Shown: positions 6,388 to 15,837 of the stretch, piece by piece | How the letters are laid out: each line of letters opens with the position of its first letter | Position numbering within the stretch: position 1 is the first letter of the stretch | Source: Bacteroidota bacterium | GTDB lineage: Bacteria > Bacteroidota > Bacteroidia > Bacteroidales > UBA4417 | DNA: 20,542 nucleotides | Direction: 5' to 3' | Assembly: GCA_020048595.1 (NCBI GenBank) | Contig: JAIFMH010000065.1 | Span: forward strand, 1-20,542 | The notes under the pieces: model-generated | What the model saw: the letters and a program-made list of their open reading frames with translations, nothing else | What the model was told of the DNA's origin: nothing | The model's database searches: none | Translations under genes and position numbers: made by a program

Positions 6388-7731
6388 ATGAATACACGAT
6401 TCTTAATCTGGGTAACTTTCGTAGCTGTAATGGGCGGGCTACTGTTTGGATTAAATATGGCCGGAATTTCAGGTGCCGTTGACGGGATTAAAAGCGATTT
6501 CTCGCTTACTGACAGTGGTTTGGGAACTGTAGCAGCCCTACTTACAATAGGCTGCCTGATCGGCGCTTTATTTACAGGAAATTTCACTGAAAAGTACGGA
6601 CGCAAAAACGTAATGATTGTTACCGCTATCCTATATATTATATCCGCATTAGGATGTGCTTTTGCAAGTTCATCACTGATACTGATCGCATTTCGTCTTC
6701 TTTCAGGTCTTGCAGTGGGTGCTACATCAGTTGTGGCTCCTATGTATATTTCGGAAATTGCACCTGCGAAAAAACGAGGACGACTGGTGTCATTCAATCA
6801 GTTTGCTATAACTATTGGAATAGTTGTGGCTTATATTTTTGATTATTTTCTGGTGAATATGGGCGAGAATAGTTGGCGTTTCATGCTTGCCGTTCCTGCT
6901 ATTTTCGGAGTATTTTACCTGATTTTTCTTCTCATTGATTTTCCCGAAAGCCCGCGTTGGCTATTTGCTCATGGACGCAAGGAGGAAGCTGAAAAAGTTT
7001 TAATCAAACTGGGGGGTCAAAAACTGGTTGATGAAGAATTGCCGGAAATGAAAATTGCCCTGGCAGCCGAACAGAAGAAGGAGAAGATGTCGGTAAGCGA
7101 ATTATTCAAAGGAAAAACAGGGAAAATTGTTCTGATAGGTACCCTGATTGCAGCTTTCCAGCAGGTTACCGGTATCAACGCCGTGATTATGTTTGCGCCC
7201 GATATTTTCCAGGCAGCCGGCGCAGCCAAAGTGGATTCCCTGATGCTGGCTATGATTGTTGGAACAGTTAACTTCCTGGCAACAATACTGGCTTTGTGGC
7301 TGGTAGACAAGAGCGGACGCAAAACTTTATTGTTATGGGGAGCCGTAGGTATGGCTGCTTCGCTTGCCTATCTTACATTTGAATTCGCAAAAGCCGAGCA
7401 AAACGGAACCGGAGTATTAGTTGCCATGTTGGTTTACATCGCATTTTTTGCAGCTTCTTTTGCCCCGGTAATGTGGGTTATTATTTCCGAAATTTATCCG
7501 AACCGTATCAAAGGAGTAGCTATGTCGTTTTCAACGGCGGTCAGCTGGTTGTGTACTTTTCTTACCGTTTATTTTGCACCTGTAATTCATGGTACATTAG
7601 GCTTACAATATCTGTTTGGCATATTCGGATTTTTCAGTGTAGTTGCCTGGATTTTTGTAAAAATATGGATACCCGAAACCAAAGGGAAAGCACTTGAGGT
7701 TATTCATGCGGAATTGCTGGGGAAGAGTTAG
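6388..7731 (+). CDS. MFS sugar porter, probable fructose importer
   Basis: The product is 447 aa with 12 predicted membrane helices, in the sugar-porter branch of the major facilitator superfamily. Motifs in order: loop 2-3 FTEKYGRKNVMI, R(L)LSGLAVGA with PMYISEIAPAKKRG, PESPRWL before the central loop, QQVTGIN (258-264) of helix 7, the repeat LVDKSGRKTLL, and PETKGK at the C-terminus. It moves a monosaccharide across the inner membrane, most likely by proton symport. Fructose is inferred from the fructokinase next door and the GH32 genes beyond; the same pairing occurs in the B. thetaiotaomicron fructan locus. It follows the repeat-rich 632-bp region and is probably the first gene of the locus. 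The start MNTRFLIWVTFVAV fits the family and needs no adjustment. Confidence 0.9.
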   Translation: MNTRFLIWVTFVAVMGGLLFGLNMAGISGAVDGIKSDFSLTDSGLGTVAALLTIGCLIGALFTGNFTEKYGRKNVMIVTAILYIISALGCAFASSSLILIAFRLLSGLAVGATSVVAPMYISEIAPAKKRGRLVSFNQFAITIGIVVAYIFDYFLVNMGENSWRFMLAVPAIFGVFYLIFLLIDFPESPRWLFAHGRKEEAEKVLIKLGGQKLVDEELPEMKIALAAEQKKEKMSVSELFKGKTGKIVLIGTLIAAFQQVTGINAVIMFAPDIFQAAGAAKVDSLMLAMIVGTVNFLATILALWLVDKSGRKTLLLWGAVGMAASLAYLTFEFAKAEQNGTGVLVAMLVYIAFFAASFAPVMWVIISEIYPNRIKGVAMSFSTAVSWLCTFLTVYFAPVIHGTLGLQYLFGIFGFFSVVAWIFVKIWIPETKGKALEVIHAELLGKS

Positions 7732-7743
7732 TTGACTAAAAAA

Positions 7744-7770
7744 GTGAATAGAAAATGGTGAATAGAAAAT
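7744..7770 (+). repeat. Direct repeat, 13 bp twice
   Basis: GTGAATAGAAAAT occurs at 7744-7756 and again at 7758-7770, one base apart, just after the porter stop and before the heptad array. It is simple low-complexity duplication. Confidence 0.8.
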
Positions 7771-7784
7771 AGTGGAAAGAGGCA

Positions 7785-7941
7785 GGGAGTCGGGAGTCGG
7801 GAGTCGGAAGTAGGGAGTAGGAAGATGGGAGTCAGAAGTTAAAAGTTAGAGATTGGAAGTTTGAGGGATAGAACAGCCGATGAAAAGATTTTGAACCAGT
7901 AAAATAAACTTGAATAACAGGACTTCGGTCTCCCGACTCCC
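7785..7941. repeat. Degenerate GGGAGTC heptad array with an inverted copy
   Basis: Eleven consecutive 7-bp units fill 7785-7861: three perfect GGGAGTC, then GGAAGTA, GGGAGTA, GGAAGAT, GGGAGTC, AGAAGTT, AAAAGTT, AGAGATT, GGAAGTT. At 7921-7941 the same motif appears on the other strand (three units; CTCCCGACTCCC at 7930-7941 is the exact complement of 7785-7796 and of 7792-7803). The two parts could pair into a long hairpin in the transcript between porter and kinase. I recall similar GGGAGTC strings scattered between genes in other Bacteroidota genomes. It is not CRISPR: there are no spacers. Confidence 0.85.
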
Positions 7942-7979
7942 AGCCCACATTGAAAAACAATAAATTAAGACAAACAACA

Positions 7980-8870
7980 ATGACCAATAATAACCAGATT
8001 CTATGCTTCGGCGAAATATTATGGGATAACCTGCCAAGCGGGCCAGTAGAGGGTGGAGCGCCAATGAATGTCGCTCTTCATTTATCCCGTTTTGGAATCA
8101 GTTCATCGGTAGCCAGTAGTATCGGTAACGATAAAAAAGGAATTGACCTGGTAGCTTTTCTTGCCAAATCCGGGTTACGAACCAACCTGGTACAGGTTCA
8201 CGAATCGTTGCCAACGAGCGAAGTGCTTGTTTTCCTGGATGAGCATAACACAGCTTCATACGAAATTTGCAAGCCTGTAGCCTGGGACGAAATTTTTTTA
8301 ACTCCGGAATTAATTGAAGAAGCAAAAGCCTCAACAGCTATTGTTTTTGGTTCGCTGGCATCGCGCAGTCCCGTTTCAAGGAATACACTTATCAAACTCC
8401 TGGAGAATGAGAATATCCTGAAAATAATGGATGTAAATCTGAGGCCACCTTATGATACAGAAGCAAATGTAAAACCGCTTCTCGAAAAAGCAGATATTGT
8501 TAAGCTAAATGATGATGAATTAATAAAAATTACGGGTTGGTACACTATATCCGGAAACCTGGAAGAAAGAATCTTGTCCTTCGGTAAAATATTGAATCTT
8601 GAAACTTTGATTGTCACTATGGGAAAAAACGGAGCTTATATTCTCCATAAAGACGAGCTTTACCATCACAAAGGATTTAAAGTAGCAACTGAGGATTCAG
8701 TGGGTGCCGGCGATGCATTTCTGGCTGGTTTCCTGGCAGCATTTTTCGATGGCAAAGATCTGAATACTGCCCTTACTGAAGCTTCAGCCATCGGCGCTTT
8801 TGTTGCTTCGCAACCTGGCGCTACACCCAACTACACCCGGGAGGTGATCAAACGATTTATAACAGATTGA
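7980..8870 (+). CDS. PfkB-family carbohydrate kinase, probable fructokinase
   Basis: The product is 296 aa, cytoplasmic, with the ribokinase/PfkB fold. It begins with ILCFGEILWDNLPSG and EGGAPMNVALHLSRFG, the substrate-binding GG-N motif found in fructokinases. It has MDVNLRPPYD in the middle, a KLNDDE segment, and the C-terminal signature DSVGAGDAFLAGFL, where D245 is the catalytic base and GAGD forms the anion hole. The expected reaction is fructose plus ATP to fructose phosphate (6-phosphate by analogy with BT1757-type kinases; position not provable here). It lies 248 bp after the porter, across the heptad repeats. An in-frame TTG at 7950 exists, but ATG 7980 gives the normal N-terminus (MTNNNQILCFGE). 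Another PfkB substrate is possible, but context strongly favours fructose. Confidence 0.88.
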   Translation: MTNNNQILCFGEILWDNLPSGPVEGGAPMNVALHLSRFGISSSVASSIGNDKKGIDLVAFLAKSGLRTNLVQVHESLPTSEVLVFLDEHNTASYEICKPVAWDEIFLTPELIEEAKASTAIVFGSLASRSPVSRNTLIKLLENENILKIMDVNLRPPYDTEANVKPLLEKADIVKLNDDELIKITGWYTISGNLEERILSFGKILNLETLIVTMGKNGAYILHKDELYHHKGFKVATEDSVGAGDAFLAGFLAAFFDGKDLNTALTEASAIGAFVASQPGATPNYTREVIKRFITD

Positions 8871-8954
8871 GATAGCCGTATAGTTTCCCGGCATGCATTA
8901 ATTTAAAATAATTTTCACCAGCACTAATCCAACAAAAACCAAATAAATAAACCT

Positions 8955-11900
8955 ATGAGAAACATTAACACTAAACAATTGAAAATCCGGTTTTTCCTCC
9001 TGGTATTTTTCCTGGGAATATCGGTAGCCAGTGCTTTTGCCCAAATTAAAATTACGGGTACGGTAACTGATGCAAGTAACCAGAGTACCATTCCCGGAGT
9101 CAGTATTTCGGTTAAAGGTACTACCTCCGGTACTATGTCTGATTTTGACGGGAAGTACACCATTGATGTTGACGCTAAAGCTATTCTTGTATTTAGTTTT
9201 ATCGGGTTTACCTCACAGGAAATTCCGGTTCAGGGTAAAACAATCATTGATGTAAGTCTGTCGCCGGAAGCACAACTTTTAGATCAGTTAATTGTAACCG
9301 GATATTCATCCCAGAAAAAAGTGGATGTTACCGGTGCTATTTCAGTTGTTGAAATGAAAAAAATCGCCAGCCAGAGTCTGAGTTCCGGAAACGTAATGCA
9401 GGCATTGCAGGGAAATGTAGCCGGCTTATATGTAACTAAATCAGGAAATCCTTCCGGTGCCAGCGACCAGATTTTAATCCGTGGTGTAAATACTTTAGGC
9501 GACACAAAACCATTGTATATTATTGATGGCGTTCCCACTACCAGGCCCGAAGTGTTTGCTGCTATTAATCCCGGAGCTATCGAATCAGTACAGGTGTTGA
9601 AAGATGCTTCTGCTTCTTCCATATACGGATCCAGAGCTGCCAACGGAGTAATTATTGTAACAACAAAAACAAGCGCAAAAAACGGGGGAAAAGTGAATCT
9701 AACCTTCAATACCAACCTTTCTGTATTATCCGAAAAGAAACAGCGGTATGAAATGTTAAGTTCATTAGACCGCGGAAAAGCTTTGTGGCAGGCTTGTGTT
9801 AATGATCGTACAGATCCAACTGCTGCATATGGAGATATATATGCTTATACCTGGAATGGTGATTATAATAATCCAGTACTAAACACTGTAGCAGTACAAC
9901 CTTTTGTAGGTGGTGACCCTAACTATCCCGCAGGAAATACGGATTGGCAGGATGCATCATACAAAAAAGGGTATGTAACCAACAGCGATCTTACCTTAAC
10001 AGCAGGCAATGACAACGCATTTGTGATGGCTAATTTTGGATATCTCAAGAATACAGGAATGTTAGTTTACACTAATTATGATAGAATTAATGGCAAGCTT
10101 AATTCTAATTTTAAAATGTTTAACGGCAAACTAAAATTTGGGGTTAATTCCCAATTCTCTTCCTCAAATGAAACAGGTGCAACTCCTGATATTGGAAGTG
10201 CTCCAACTCCTGGTCTTGCAGTTAGTTTAGCTCCTACAATTCCTTTGTATGGATTGGATGGCACTTATGGCGGACCTATTGGTGGTGGTTACTCCGACAG
10301 GAATAATCCGGTATTAATGCAGGATAAAAACCAATGGGATAATTCACATAATTCAATGATTTTTGGAAATGCATTTGCTGAATGGAAAATCCTGAATAAC
10401 CTGGTGTTCAGGTCGAGTATCGGAATGGATTACAACGCATTTAAACAAAAAAATATTGAGCCCAAGATTGAAAACGGCTTTGTTACCCGTACCACCAATA
10501 GTTTAGCTCTAAGTACTTCTGATTACTTAAGTGTTGCATTCACCAATACACTTAATTATAACCTTAAAGCAGGCGAGCACAATTTTGATATTCTTGCCGG
10601 AGTTGAGTCCGTGAAGACAGATATTGAGAATGTAACATCAACAGCATACGATTTTGCTGTAGAAACAGAAGAATATTTTGTTTTAGGCGCTGCATCAGGT
10701 CAACGGACTACAACTGGATTTAACTCGGGAAGCAGTCTTTTATCACAATTCGGTAAAATCGGCTACAGTTACTCTGATTTGGTTCTGGCTTCAGCTACCA
10801 TTCGCAGGGACGGGTCCTCACGATTCGGATCTGATACAAGGTATGGTATTTTCCCTTCTGCAACAGTTGGACTCAGGCTCAATAATTTTTCTTTCCTGAA
10901 AGATGTAAAGCAAATTACAAACCTTAAAGTAAGAGTTGGTTACGGCGAAGTTGGAAATCAGTCCATCGGCGACTTAGCCCAGTTCGGCCTGTATGAGGCT
11001 CGATATGGACCAACTTTAAATGCTTATGCTCCGGATTTTTTCAATCAATACTATAACATTGGTACTGCTTATGATATCGGAGGCGCTAATACAGGAAACC
11101 TTCCATCAGGCTTTGTTTCCATCCAGGCTGCAAATCCTAATTTAAAATGGGAATCGACAAGAGAAATCAATTTAGGTGTGGATTTCGGATTTTTAAAGAA
11201 TAAGATTGTGGGTTCCTTTGATTATTTCACAAGAACTACCGATAATATTTTGATCAAACCTCCGATTGCTTCAGCAATAGGTGAAGGACAACAAAAATAT
11301 TTAAACGGTGCAACAAAGGAGAATAAAGGATGGGAACTTTCACTGGGATACCAGGATGAAACATCAGGTGGCCTTACTTACTCTGTATCAACAAACTTCG
11401 GCGCTTTCAAAGATAAAATCACAAAGCTACCTGAAGAAGTTCAGGCAGGTTATCCAGGTCTTCCGGGTAACACAATCTTAGGCCATTCGCAGTTCGAAGT
11501 ATTCGGGTATCAATCTGCCGGAATATTCCAGACCGCAGACGAAGTTAGTAATTGGCCAACTCAGATTGGTGCAGCACCGGGCCGTATTAAATATGTAGAC
11601 ACTAATGACGACGGTGTAGTGAATTCATTAGACCAGGATTGGATTGGAACAACCTTACCTAAACTTGAATATGGCTTGCGCGTTAATCTTGGATACAAAA
11701 ACTTTGATTTTTCGGTGTTTGGCTCAGGAGTAACAGGTCGTAAAGGCGTCGACAATTATATCTACTATAACAATTTTGTTGAAAGCCGTGAAAATGCTGC
11801 TCCCGGGACATTAGATGCATGGACTATTACAAATTCCGGGTCAGATATACCAGCAGCAACAATTGTTGATAATAATAATGAAAAAAGAATGTCGGACTAT

Positions 11901-12131
11901 TTACTGAGGAATAACTCGTATTTTAAGCTGCGTAACCTTCAGTTCGGATATACACTTCCATTAGAAATTATCAAAAAAGCAGGAATGAGCCAGCTTCGGG
12001 TTTATTTCCAGGGCGAAAACCTATTCTGGATAACTCCAAAAGATTATATAGGTTCTGATCCTGAAAGAACAAACATTGACCGCATCCCAGTGCCTACAAG
12101 CTATTCATTCGGCTTAAGCGCAAGTTTCTAA
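8955..12131 (+). CDS. SusC-type TonB-dependent outer-membrane transporter
   Basis: The product is 1058 aa. Signal peptide about 1-30 (cleaved near AFAQ). Residues about 30-110 form the carboxypeptidase-regulatory-like domain (ITGTVTDASNQSTIPGVSIS... SFIGFTSQEI), followed by the LDQLIVTGY stretch that precedes the plug, then a plug domain with IRGVNTLG, PLYIIDGVP, IESVQVLKDASASSIYGSRA and NGVIIVTTK. The rest is the beta-barrel, closing with an aromatic C-terminal residue (SYSFGLSASF), as outer-membrane barrels do. With its SusD partner 33 bp downstream it forms the lidded pore that takes oligosaccharides into the periplasm using TonB energy. The substrate is inferred from neighbours as beta-fructosides, possibly raffinose-family sugars. 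Length is typical. Upstream is an 84-bp A-rich gap without a clear promoter. Confidence 0.95.
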   Translation: MRNINTKQLKIRFFLLVFFLGISVASAFAQIKITGTVTDASNQSTIPGVSISVKGTTSGTMSDFDGKYTIDVDAKAILVFSFIGFTSQEIPVQGKTIIDVSLSPEAQLLDQLIVTGYSSQKKVDVTGAISVVEMKKIASQSLSSGNVMQALQGNVAGLYVTKSGNPSGASDQILIRGVNTLGDTKPLYIIDGVPTTRPEVFAAINPGAIESVQVLKDASASSIYGSRAANGVIIVTTKTSAKNGGKVNLTFNTNLSVLSEKKQRYEMLSSLDRGKALWQACVNDRTDPTAAYGDIYAYTWNGDYNNPVLNTVAVQPFVGGDPNYPAGNTDWQDASYKKGYVTNSDLTLTAGNDNAFVMANFGYLKNTGMLVYTNYDRINGKLNSNFKMFNGKLKFGVNSQFSSSNETGATPDIGSAPTPGLAVSLAPTIPLYGLDGTYGGPIGGGYSDRNNPVLMQDKNQWDNSHNSMIFGNAFAEWKILNNLVFRSSIGMDYNAFKQKNIEPKIENGFVTRTTNSLALSTSDYLSVAFTNTLNYNLKAGEHNFDILAGVESVKTDIENVTSTAYDFAVETEEYFVLGAASGQRTTTGFNSGSSLLSQFGKIGYSYSDLVLASATIRRDGSSRFGSDTRYGIFPSATVGLRLNNFSFLKDVKQITNLKVRVGYGEVGNQSIGDLAQFGLYEARYGPTLNAYAPDFFNQYYNIGTAYDIGGANTGNLPSGFVSIQAANPNLKWESTREINLGVDFGFLKNKIVGSFDYFTRTTDNILIKPPIASAIGEGQQKYLNGATKENKGWELSLGYQDETSGGLTYSVSTNFGAFKDKITKLPEEVQAGYPGLPGNTILGHSQFEVFGYQSAGIFQTADEVSNWPTQIGAAPGRIKYVDTNDDGVVNSLDQDWIGTTLPKLEYGLRVNLGYKNFDFSVFGSGVTGRKGVDNYIYYNNFVESRENAAPGTLDAWTITNSGSDIPAATIVDNNNEKRMSDYLLRNNSYFKLRNLQFGYTLPLEIIKKAGMSQLRVYFQGENLFWITPKDYIGSDPERTNIDRIPVPTSYSFGLSASF

Positions 12132-12164
12132 TCCTTTTAGTACAAAACATAAAATCTAAAAATC

Positions 12165-13916
12165 ATGAAATATATTTCAAAAATTCTGGTCTTTTTCATA
12201 GCAGGGGTATTACTTACCTCATGCGGTGATGATTTTCTTAATTACCAGCCACAAGGCGTGGTAACGCAGGAAGAGGTATCAACCTCTGCCAATGTTGATA
12301 AACTGGTTATTGCTGCCTATGCAGGAATAGCTAATGATGAAATGATAGGACCAATGACCAGTATGTGGGTTTATGGCAGCGTGCGTTCCGATGATTCGTA
12401 CAAAGGCGGCGGCGGAGTTGACGATGTGGGTGATGTAAACAAATACGAGCAATATTACCTTACAACTCCTGATCAGGGTGGAAGTGATTGGATGGCTCCC
12501 CGCACCTGGACAAATTACTACAAAGCTATTTCAAGGATAAATTTAGCTTTAGCTGCCGCAAATGGCCTTGATGTTGCCCAATTCCCGACAAAAGCTCAAA
12601 CCCAGGCTGAACTTCGTTTCTTAAGAGGGCACTGCTATTTTATGATGAAAAGGCTATTCAATAAAGTTCCTTTCATTGATGAAACGCTGACACAGGAACA
12701 GATCCTCGAGACTTCGAATGATCTGACAAGTGATGCCCTATGGAACAAAATTGGTGATGATTTTCAATTTGCATTGACTAATTTGCCCGAAACACAGGCA
12801 CAGGTTGGCAGGGCAAACAAATATGCAGCTGCTGCTTACCTTGCAAAAACCAGGCTATACCAGGCTTATGAGCAGGATGCAAATCATCACGTTACAACCA
12901 TCAACACGGCACGTTTACAGGAAGTCGTTGATTTAACCGGCCAGGTATTGGGACGCTATAGCCTTCAGTCTGATTACGGACAAAACTTCCTCGATGGGTA
13001 TGATAATGATGTTGAATCTATTTTTGCAGCCCAGTTTTCGTTAAATGATGGAACCGAGGCAGGCAGAGCAAGCTATGTAACCGGATTGAATTCGCCTACC
13101 GGCACTCCGGCTTACGGGTGCTGTGATTTCCACAAGGCCAGCCAGAACATGGTTAATGCTTTTAAAACAGATGCCAATGGAGTACCAATGTTCGATACAT
13201 TTAACAATACGGATATGGTTCAACCTGCCGATTTTCAAACCAATGGAATTGATCCAAGGTTGGATCATACTGTTGGAGTACCAGGTCACCCTTTCAAATA
13301 TCGTTCTGATCTTATAAATGGGAATTCCATGATATACCAGTCCAGTTGGGCACGGGTACCTGGTGTTTACGGATTCTTCAGTAACATGAAAGAGCAGCAG
13401 GCACCCGATTGTGCATGTTATTTCAAGAAAGGACCTTTTATGGGTACTTCCAAAAACATCGATTTTTTACGTTATGGCGATGTTTTACTTATGCGTGCAG
13501 AAGCTTTAATTCAGTTAAACAGGCAAACTGAAGCACTTCCACTTATTAACGAGATACGTGCCAGGGCCAAAGCAAGCACAAACATGACAAAACTTGCTGA
13601 TGGAACCAATCCTTCCAATTATCGCATTGATGAATACAAGGATGGAGTAAATATTAGCTGGACAAAAGAAAATGCATGGAAAGCGCTGATGTTTGAACGC
13701 AGACTTGAATTCGGAATGGAAGGCGACCGTTTCTTCGACCTGGTACGCTGGGGTATTGCTGCCGAAACGCTGAACGCATACCTTGAAGTTGAAAAAACAA
13801 AAAGGGATTTTCTTTCCTTTGCCCATTTTACCAAAGGCAGGGATGAGTATTATCCTATACCACAACGGGAAATAACCTTTACAAAAGGATTATATACACA
13901 AAATCCCGGGTACTAA
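12165..13916 (+). CDS. SusD-family surface glycan-binding lipoprotein
   Basis: The product is 583 aa. The lipobox LLTSC puts the lipidated cysteine at position 20, followed by GDDFL; acidic residues right after the cysteine fit the Bacteroidota surface-export signal. SusD/RagB family marks: DFLNYQPQGVVT near the N-terminus, a TPR-like core with AELRFLRGHCYFMMKRLF, and the C-terminal run DFLRYGDVLLMRAEALI, LINEIRARA and FERRLEFGMEGDRFFDLVRWG. It caps the SusC pore and binds the incoming glycan. It follows SusC closely and is followed by a strong hairpin, so SusC and SusD are likely more abundant than the enzymes downstream. Binding residues for a particular sugar cannot be read with confidence. 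Confidence 0.95.
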   Translation: MKYISKILVFFIAGVLLTSCGDDFLNYQPQGVVTQEEVSTSANVDKLVIAAYAGIANDEMIGPMTSMWVYGSVRSDDSYKGGGGVDDVGDVNKYEQYYLTTPDQGGSDWMAPRTWTNYYKAISRINLALAAANGLDVAQFPTKAQTQAELRFLRGHCYFMMKRLFNKVPFIDETLTQEQILETSNDLTSDALWNKIGDDFQFALTNLPETQAQVGRANKYAAAAYLAKTRLYQAYEQDANHHVTTINTARLQEVVDLTGQVLGRYSLQSDYGQNFLDGYDNDVESIFAAQFSLNDGTEAGRASYVTGLNSPTGTPAYGCCDFHKASQNMVNAFKTDANGVPMFDTFNNTDMVQPADFQTNGIDPRLDHTVGVPGHPFKYRSDLINGNSMIYQSSWARVPGVYGFFSNMKEQQAPDCACYFKKGPFMGTSKNIDFLRYGDVLLMRAEALIQLNRQTEALPLINEIRARAKASTNMTKLADGTNPSNYRIDEYKDGVNISWTKENAWKALMFERRLEFGMEGDRFFDLVRWGIAAETLNAYLEVEKTKRDFLSFAHFTKGRDEYYPIPQREITFTKGLYTQNPGY

Positions 13917-13937
13917 TACTTAATAACATTGATAACC

Positions 13938-13972
13938 AAACAATCAGGCTGAAAAATTTAGCCTGATTGTTT
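13938..13972 (+). terminator. Strong 13-bp hairpin after SusD (terminator or attenuator)
   Basis: AAACAATCAGGCT (13938-13950) is perfectly complementary to AGCCTGATTGTTT (13960-13972), with a 9-nt loop. What follows is T-rich but broken (GATTACCTTTG), so termination is likely partial. It lies 22 bp after the SusD stop and may set the ratio between the transport pair and the enzymes, or stabilise the susCD transcript's 3' end. Confidence 0.7.
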
Positions 13973-13975
13973 GAT

Positions 13976-13983
13976 TACCTTTG
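13976..13983 (+). promoter_or_regulatory. Candidate -7 element before the first GH32 gene
   Basis: TACCTTTG matches TAnnTTTG exactly, directly after the hairpin and 79 bp upstream of the GH32 start. The -33 position falls inside the hairpin loop and has no TTTG. It could give the enzyme genes a second promoter. Confidence 0.4.
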
Positions 13984-14062
13984 AATCACATTTTTAAAAC
14001 TTAGAGAAAGATTGAACCGTAGAATTCAGCTCCGGGAAAATAAATTAAAAGATAAACCTTTT

Positions 14063-15796
14063 ATGAAAAAAAGCACCCTCATTTTAAGTTTATGTTTATT
14101 TGGAGCAACATTTACTTATACTGATCTATCAGCTCAAAACAACTCTCAGTCTTTTGAAAGCAATCCTGTCACTAAAAAATTCATACTTCTGCCTGTAAAA
14201 ACCGGGGCTACAAAAACCTGGATAACGGTAAATGTAGAGGGTGTATGGCAACACGAATTTGAAATCGAACTTGCTCCCGAAAATCCCGACTTCTATGCAA
14301 CGCTCGAGGTAGGACAATGGAAAGGGAAAAATCTTGTATTAACAGCTGAATCCGTAGTTCCTGGTTCGAAATGGCTAAGTTTGATTCAAACATCTGATCA
14401 AATGTCGGATGAGAACCTGGTTTACAGAGAGGACTTAAGGCCACAATTTCACTTTGCGCCACGGCGAGGATGGACAAATGATCCGAATGGACTGGTTTAT
14501 TATAAAGGAACCTACCACTTGTTTTTTCAGCATAATCCTTACGGTACCAGCTGGGGAAATATGACATGGGGCCATGCTGTAAGTACCGATTTGTTCCACT
14601 GGAATGAAATGCCTGATGCCGTGATACCGGATAAAAACGGTGTTGTCTTTTCCGGATCAGCGGTTGTGGACTGGAATAACACATCAGGATTACAAACTAA
14701 ACCTGTAAAAGATAATACAGGAAAAATCACAAATCCGCCTTTGGTGGCATTTTACACATCCACATTGGCCAACCGGGGAAAAGGCAAGTCATCACAGTCA
14801 ATGGTTTATTCACTTGACGAAGGCAAAAGCTGGATTAAATACCCGGGAAACCCGATAATTCCTCATATAATCGCGGAAAATCGCGACCCAAAAGTATTCT
14901 GGTATGAAGATAAGCAAAATCCAAACAACAGCAAATGGACAATGGCTTTGTATATGGATGGAGAAGATTATGCATTGTTTACATCTGAAAATTTAATTCA
15001 GTGGAATAAGATATGTGATATAAAGAATTTAGGTTGCAGCGAATGCCCTGATATGTTTGAATTGCCCGTAGATGGCAACAAGCAGAAATCCCGCTGGGTA
15101 TTCTGGGGCGGCAATGGAAAATATTTAATCGGTAACTTTGATGGAAAAGAATTCAAAATAGAGAGCGGACCTTTCACTTCAAAATATGGTGGAAATGACT
15201 ACGCAGCTCAATCCTATAGCGATATTCCGGCGAATGATGGCAGGAGAATCCAGTTTTCGTGGATGCAGGGAGGCGAATACCCAAATATGCCTTTCAACCA
15301 GCAATTTACTGTTCCAAGGAATATGACTTTGTGTACTACCCCTGATGGAATCCGGTTGTTTATGGAACCGGCTAAAGAAATTGAAAAACTTCGGATATCG
15401 AATCCAATAACATTTTCCTCAACGTTAGAAGGATCAGATAAGCCAATACAAGTACCAGGTATTAAAGGTGAACTTTTTGATATTGAAATTCAGTTTGATC
15501 TGAAATCAACTAACGTTTCGGATACAAACAATGTGTTGCACACAGAAATATTCGGTCAGAAAATAGCATATAACCTTGGCACACAAACAATTGATCTATC
15601 AGGAATTAAAGCTCCGCTTGCCCCGGTGAACAATCAGATTAAGCTGCGTTTATTGATCGACAGAACTTCGATCGAGCTTTTTGCCAATGATGGGATTATA
15701 GCGATTGCCAAATGTTTCGTTAACAAAGATAAAGTTCCATGTAATTTTACGATCTCGGGAAACAAGGACCTGGCTGATGTTCAATTAGTGGCCTGA
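14063..15796 (+). CDS. GH32 beta-fructosidase, secreted
   Basis: The product is 577 aa. Signal peptidase I leader MKKSTLILSLCLF... cleaved near DLSAQ, so probably periplasmic. Residues about 30-125 form an extra N-terminal domain of beta type that I associate with DUF4980-containing Bacteroidota GH32 enzymes. The five-bladed propeller then starts with WTNDPNG (137-143), where D140 is the nucleophile. RDP is at 274-276 (D275 stabilises the transition state) and the EC motif at 327-328 gives E327 as acid/base. A beta-sandwich C-terminal module ends near NKDLADVQLVA. All three catalytic residues are present. It hydrolyses terminal or internal beta-fructosyl bonds (sucrose, raffinose, inulin- or levan-type fructans). 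A TTG at 14012 would add 17 residues before the signal peptide, so ATG 14063 is chosen. The second GH32 of the locus lacks the N-terminal domain, so the two probably differ in specificity. Confidence 0.93.
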   Translation: MKKSTLILSLCLFGATFTYTDLSAQNNSQSFESNPVTKKFILLPVKTGATKTWITVNVEGVWQHEFEIELAPENPDFYATLEVGQWKGKNLVLTAESVVPGSKWLSLIQTSDQMSDENLVYREDLRPQFHFAPRRGWTNDPNGLVYYKGTYHLFFQHNPYGTSWGNMTWGHAVSTDLFHWNEMPDAVIPDKNGVVFSGSAVVDWNNTSGLQTKPVKDNTGKITNPPLVAFYTSTLANRGKGKSSQSMVYSLDEGKSWIKYPGNPIIPHIIAENRDPKVFWYEDKQNPNNSKWTMALYMDGEDYALFTSENLIQWNKICDIKNLGCSECPDMFELPVDGNKQKSRWVFWGGNGKYLIGNFDGKEFKIESGPFTSKYGGNDYAAQSYSDIPANDGRRIQFSWMQGGEYPNMPFNQQFTVPRNMTLCTTPDGIRLFMEPAKEIEKLRISNPITFSSTLEGSDKPIQVPGIKGELFDIEIQFDLKSTNVSDTNNVLHTEIFGQKIAYNLGTQTIDLSGIKAPLAPVNNQIKLRLLIDRTSIELFANDGIIAIAKCFVNKDKVPCNFTISGNKDLADVQLVA

Positions 15797-15837
15797 GGCA
15801 ACAGAATTAAAATGTTAAGAATAAGAGAGTCCAGAAT

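Noticed and set aside
6372..6797. Antisense reading frame of 141 aa over the porter gene
   Set aside because: Its composition follows from the opposite-strand codons of a clear MFS gene; no domain, start context or export signal.
7785..7861. Possible CRISPR array
   Set aside because: The 7-bp units are contiguous with no spacers, far below CRISPR repeat size, and no cas gene is present.
14012..14062. TTG start for the first GH32 gene
   Set aside because: It would place 17 charged residues ahead of a normal signal peptide; ATG 14063 is the natural start.
14208..14684. Antisense reading frame of 158 aa over the GH32 gene
   Set aside because: It covers the catalytic WTNDPNG region on the other strand, has no recognisable motif, and is explained by the sense gene.
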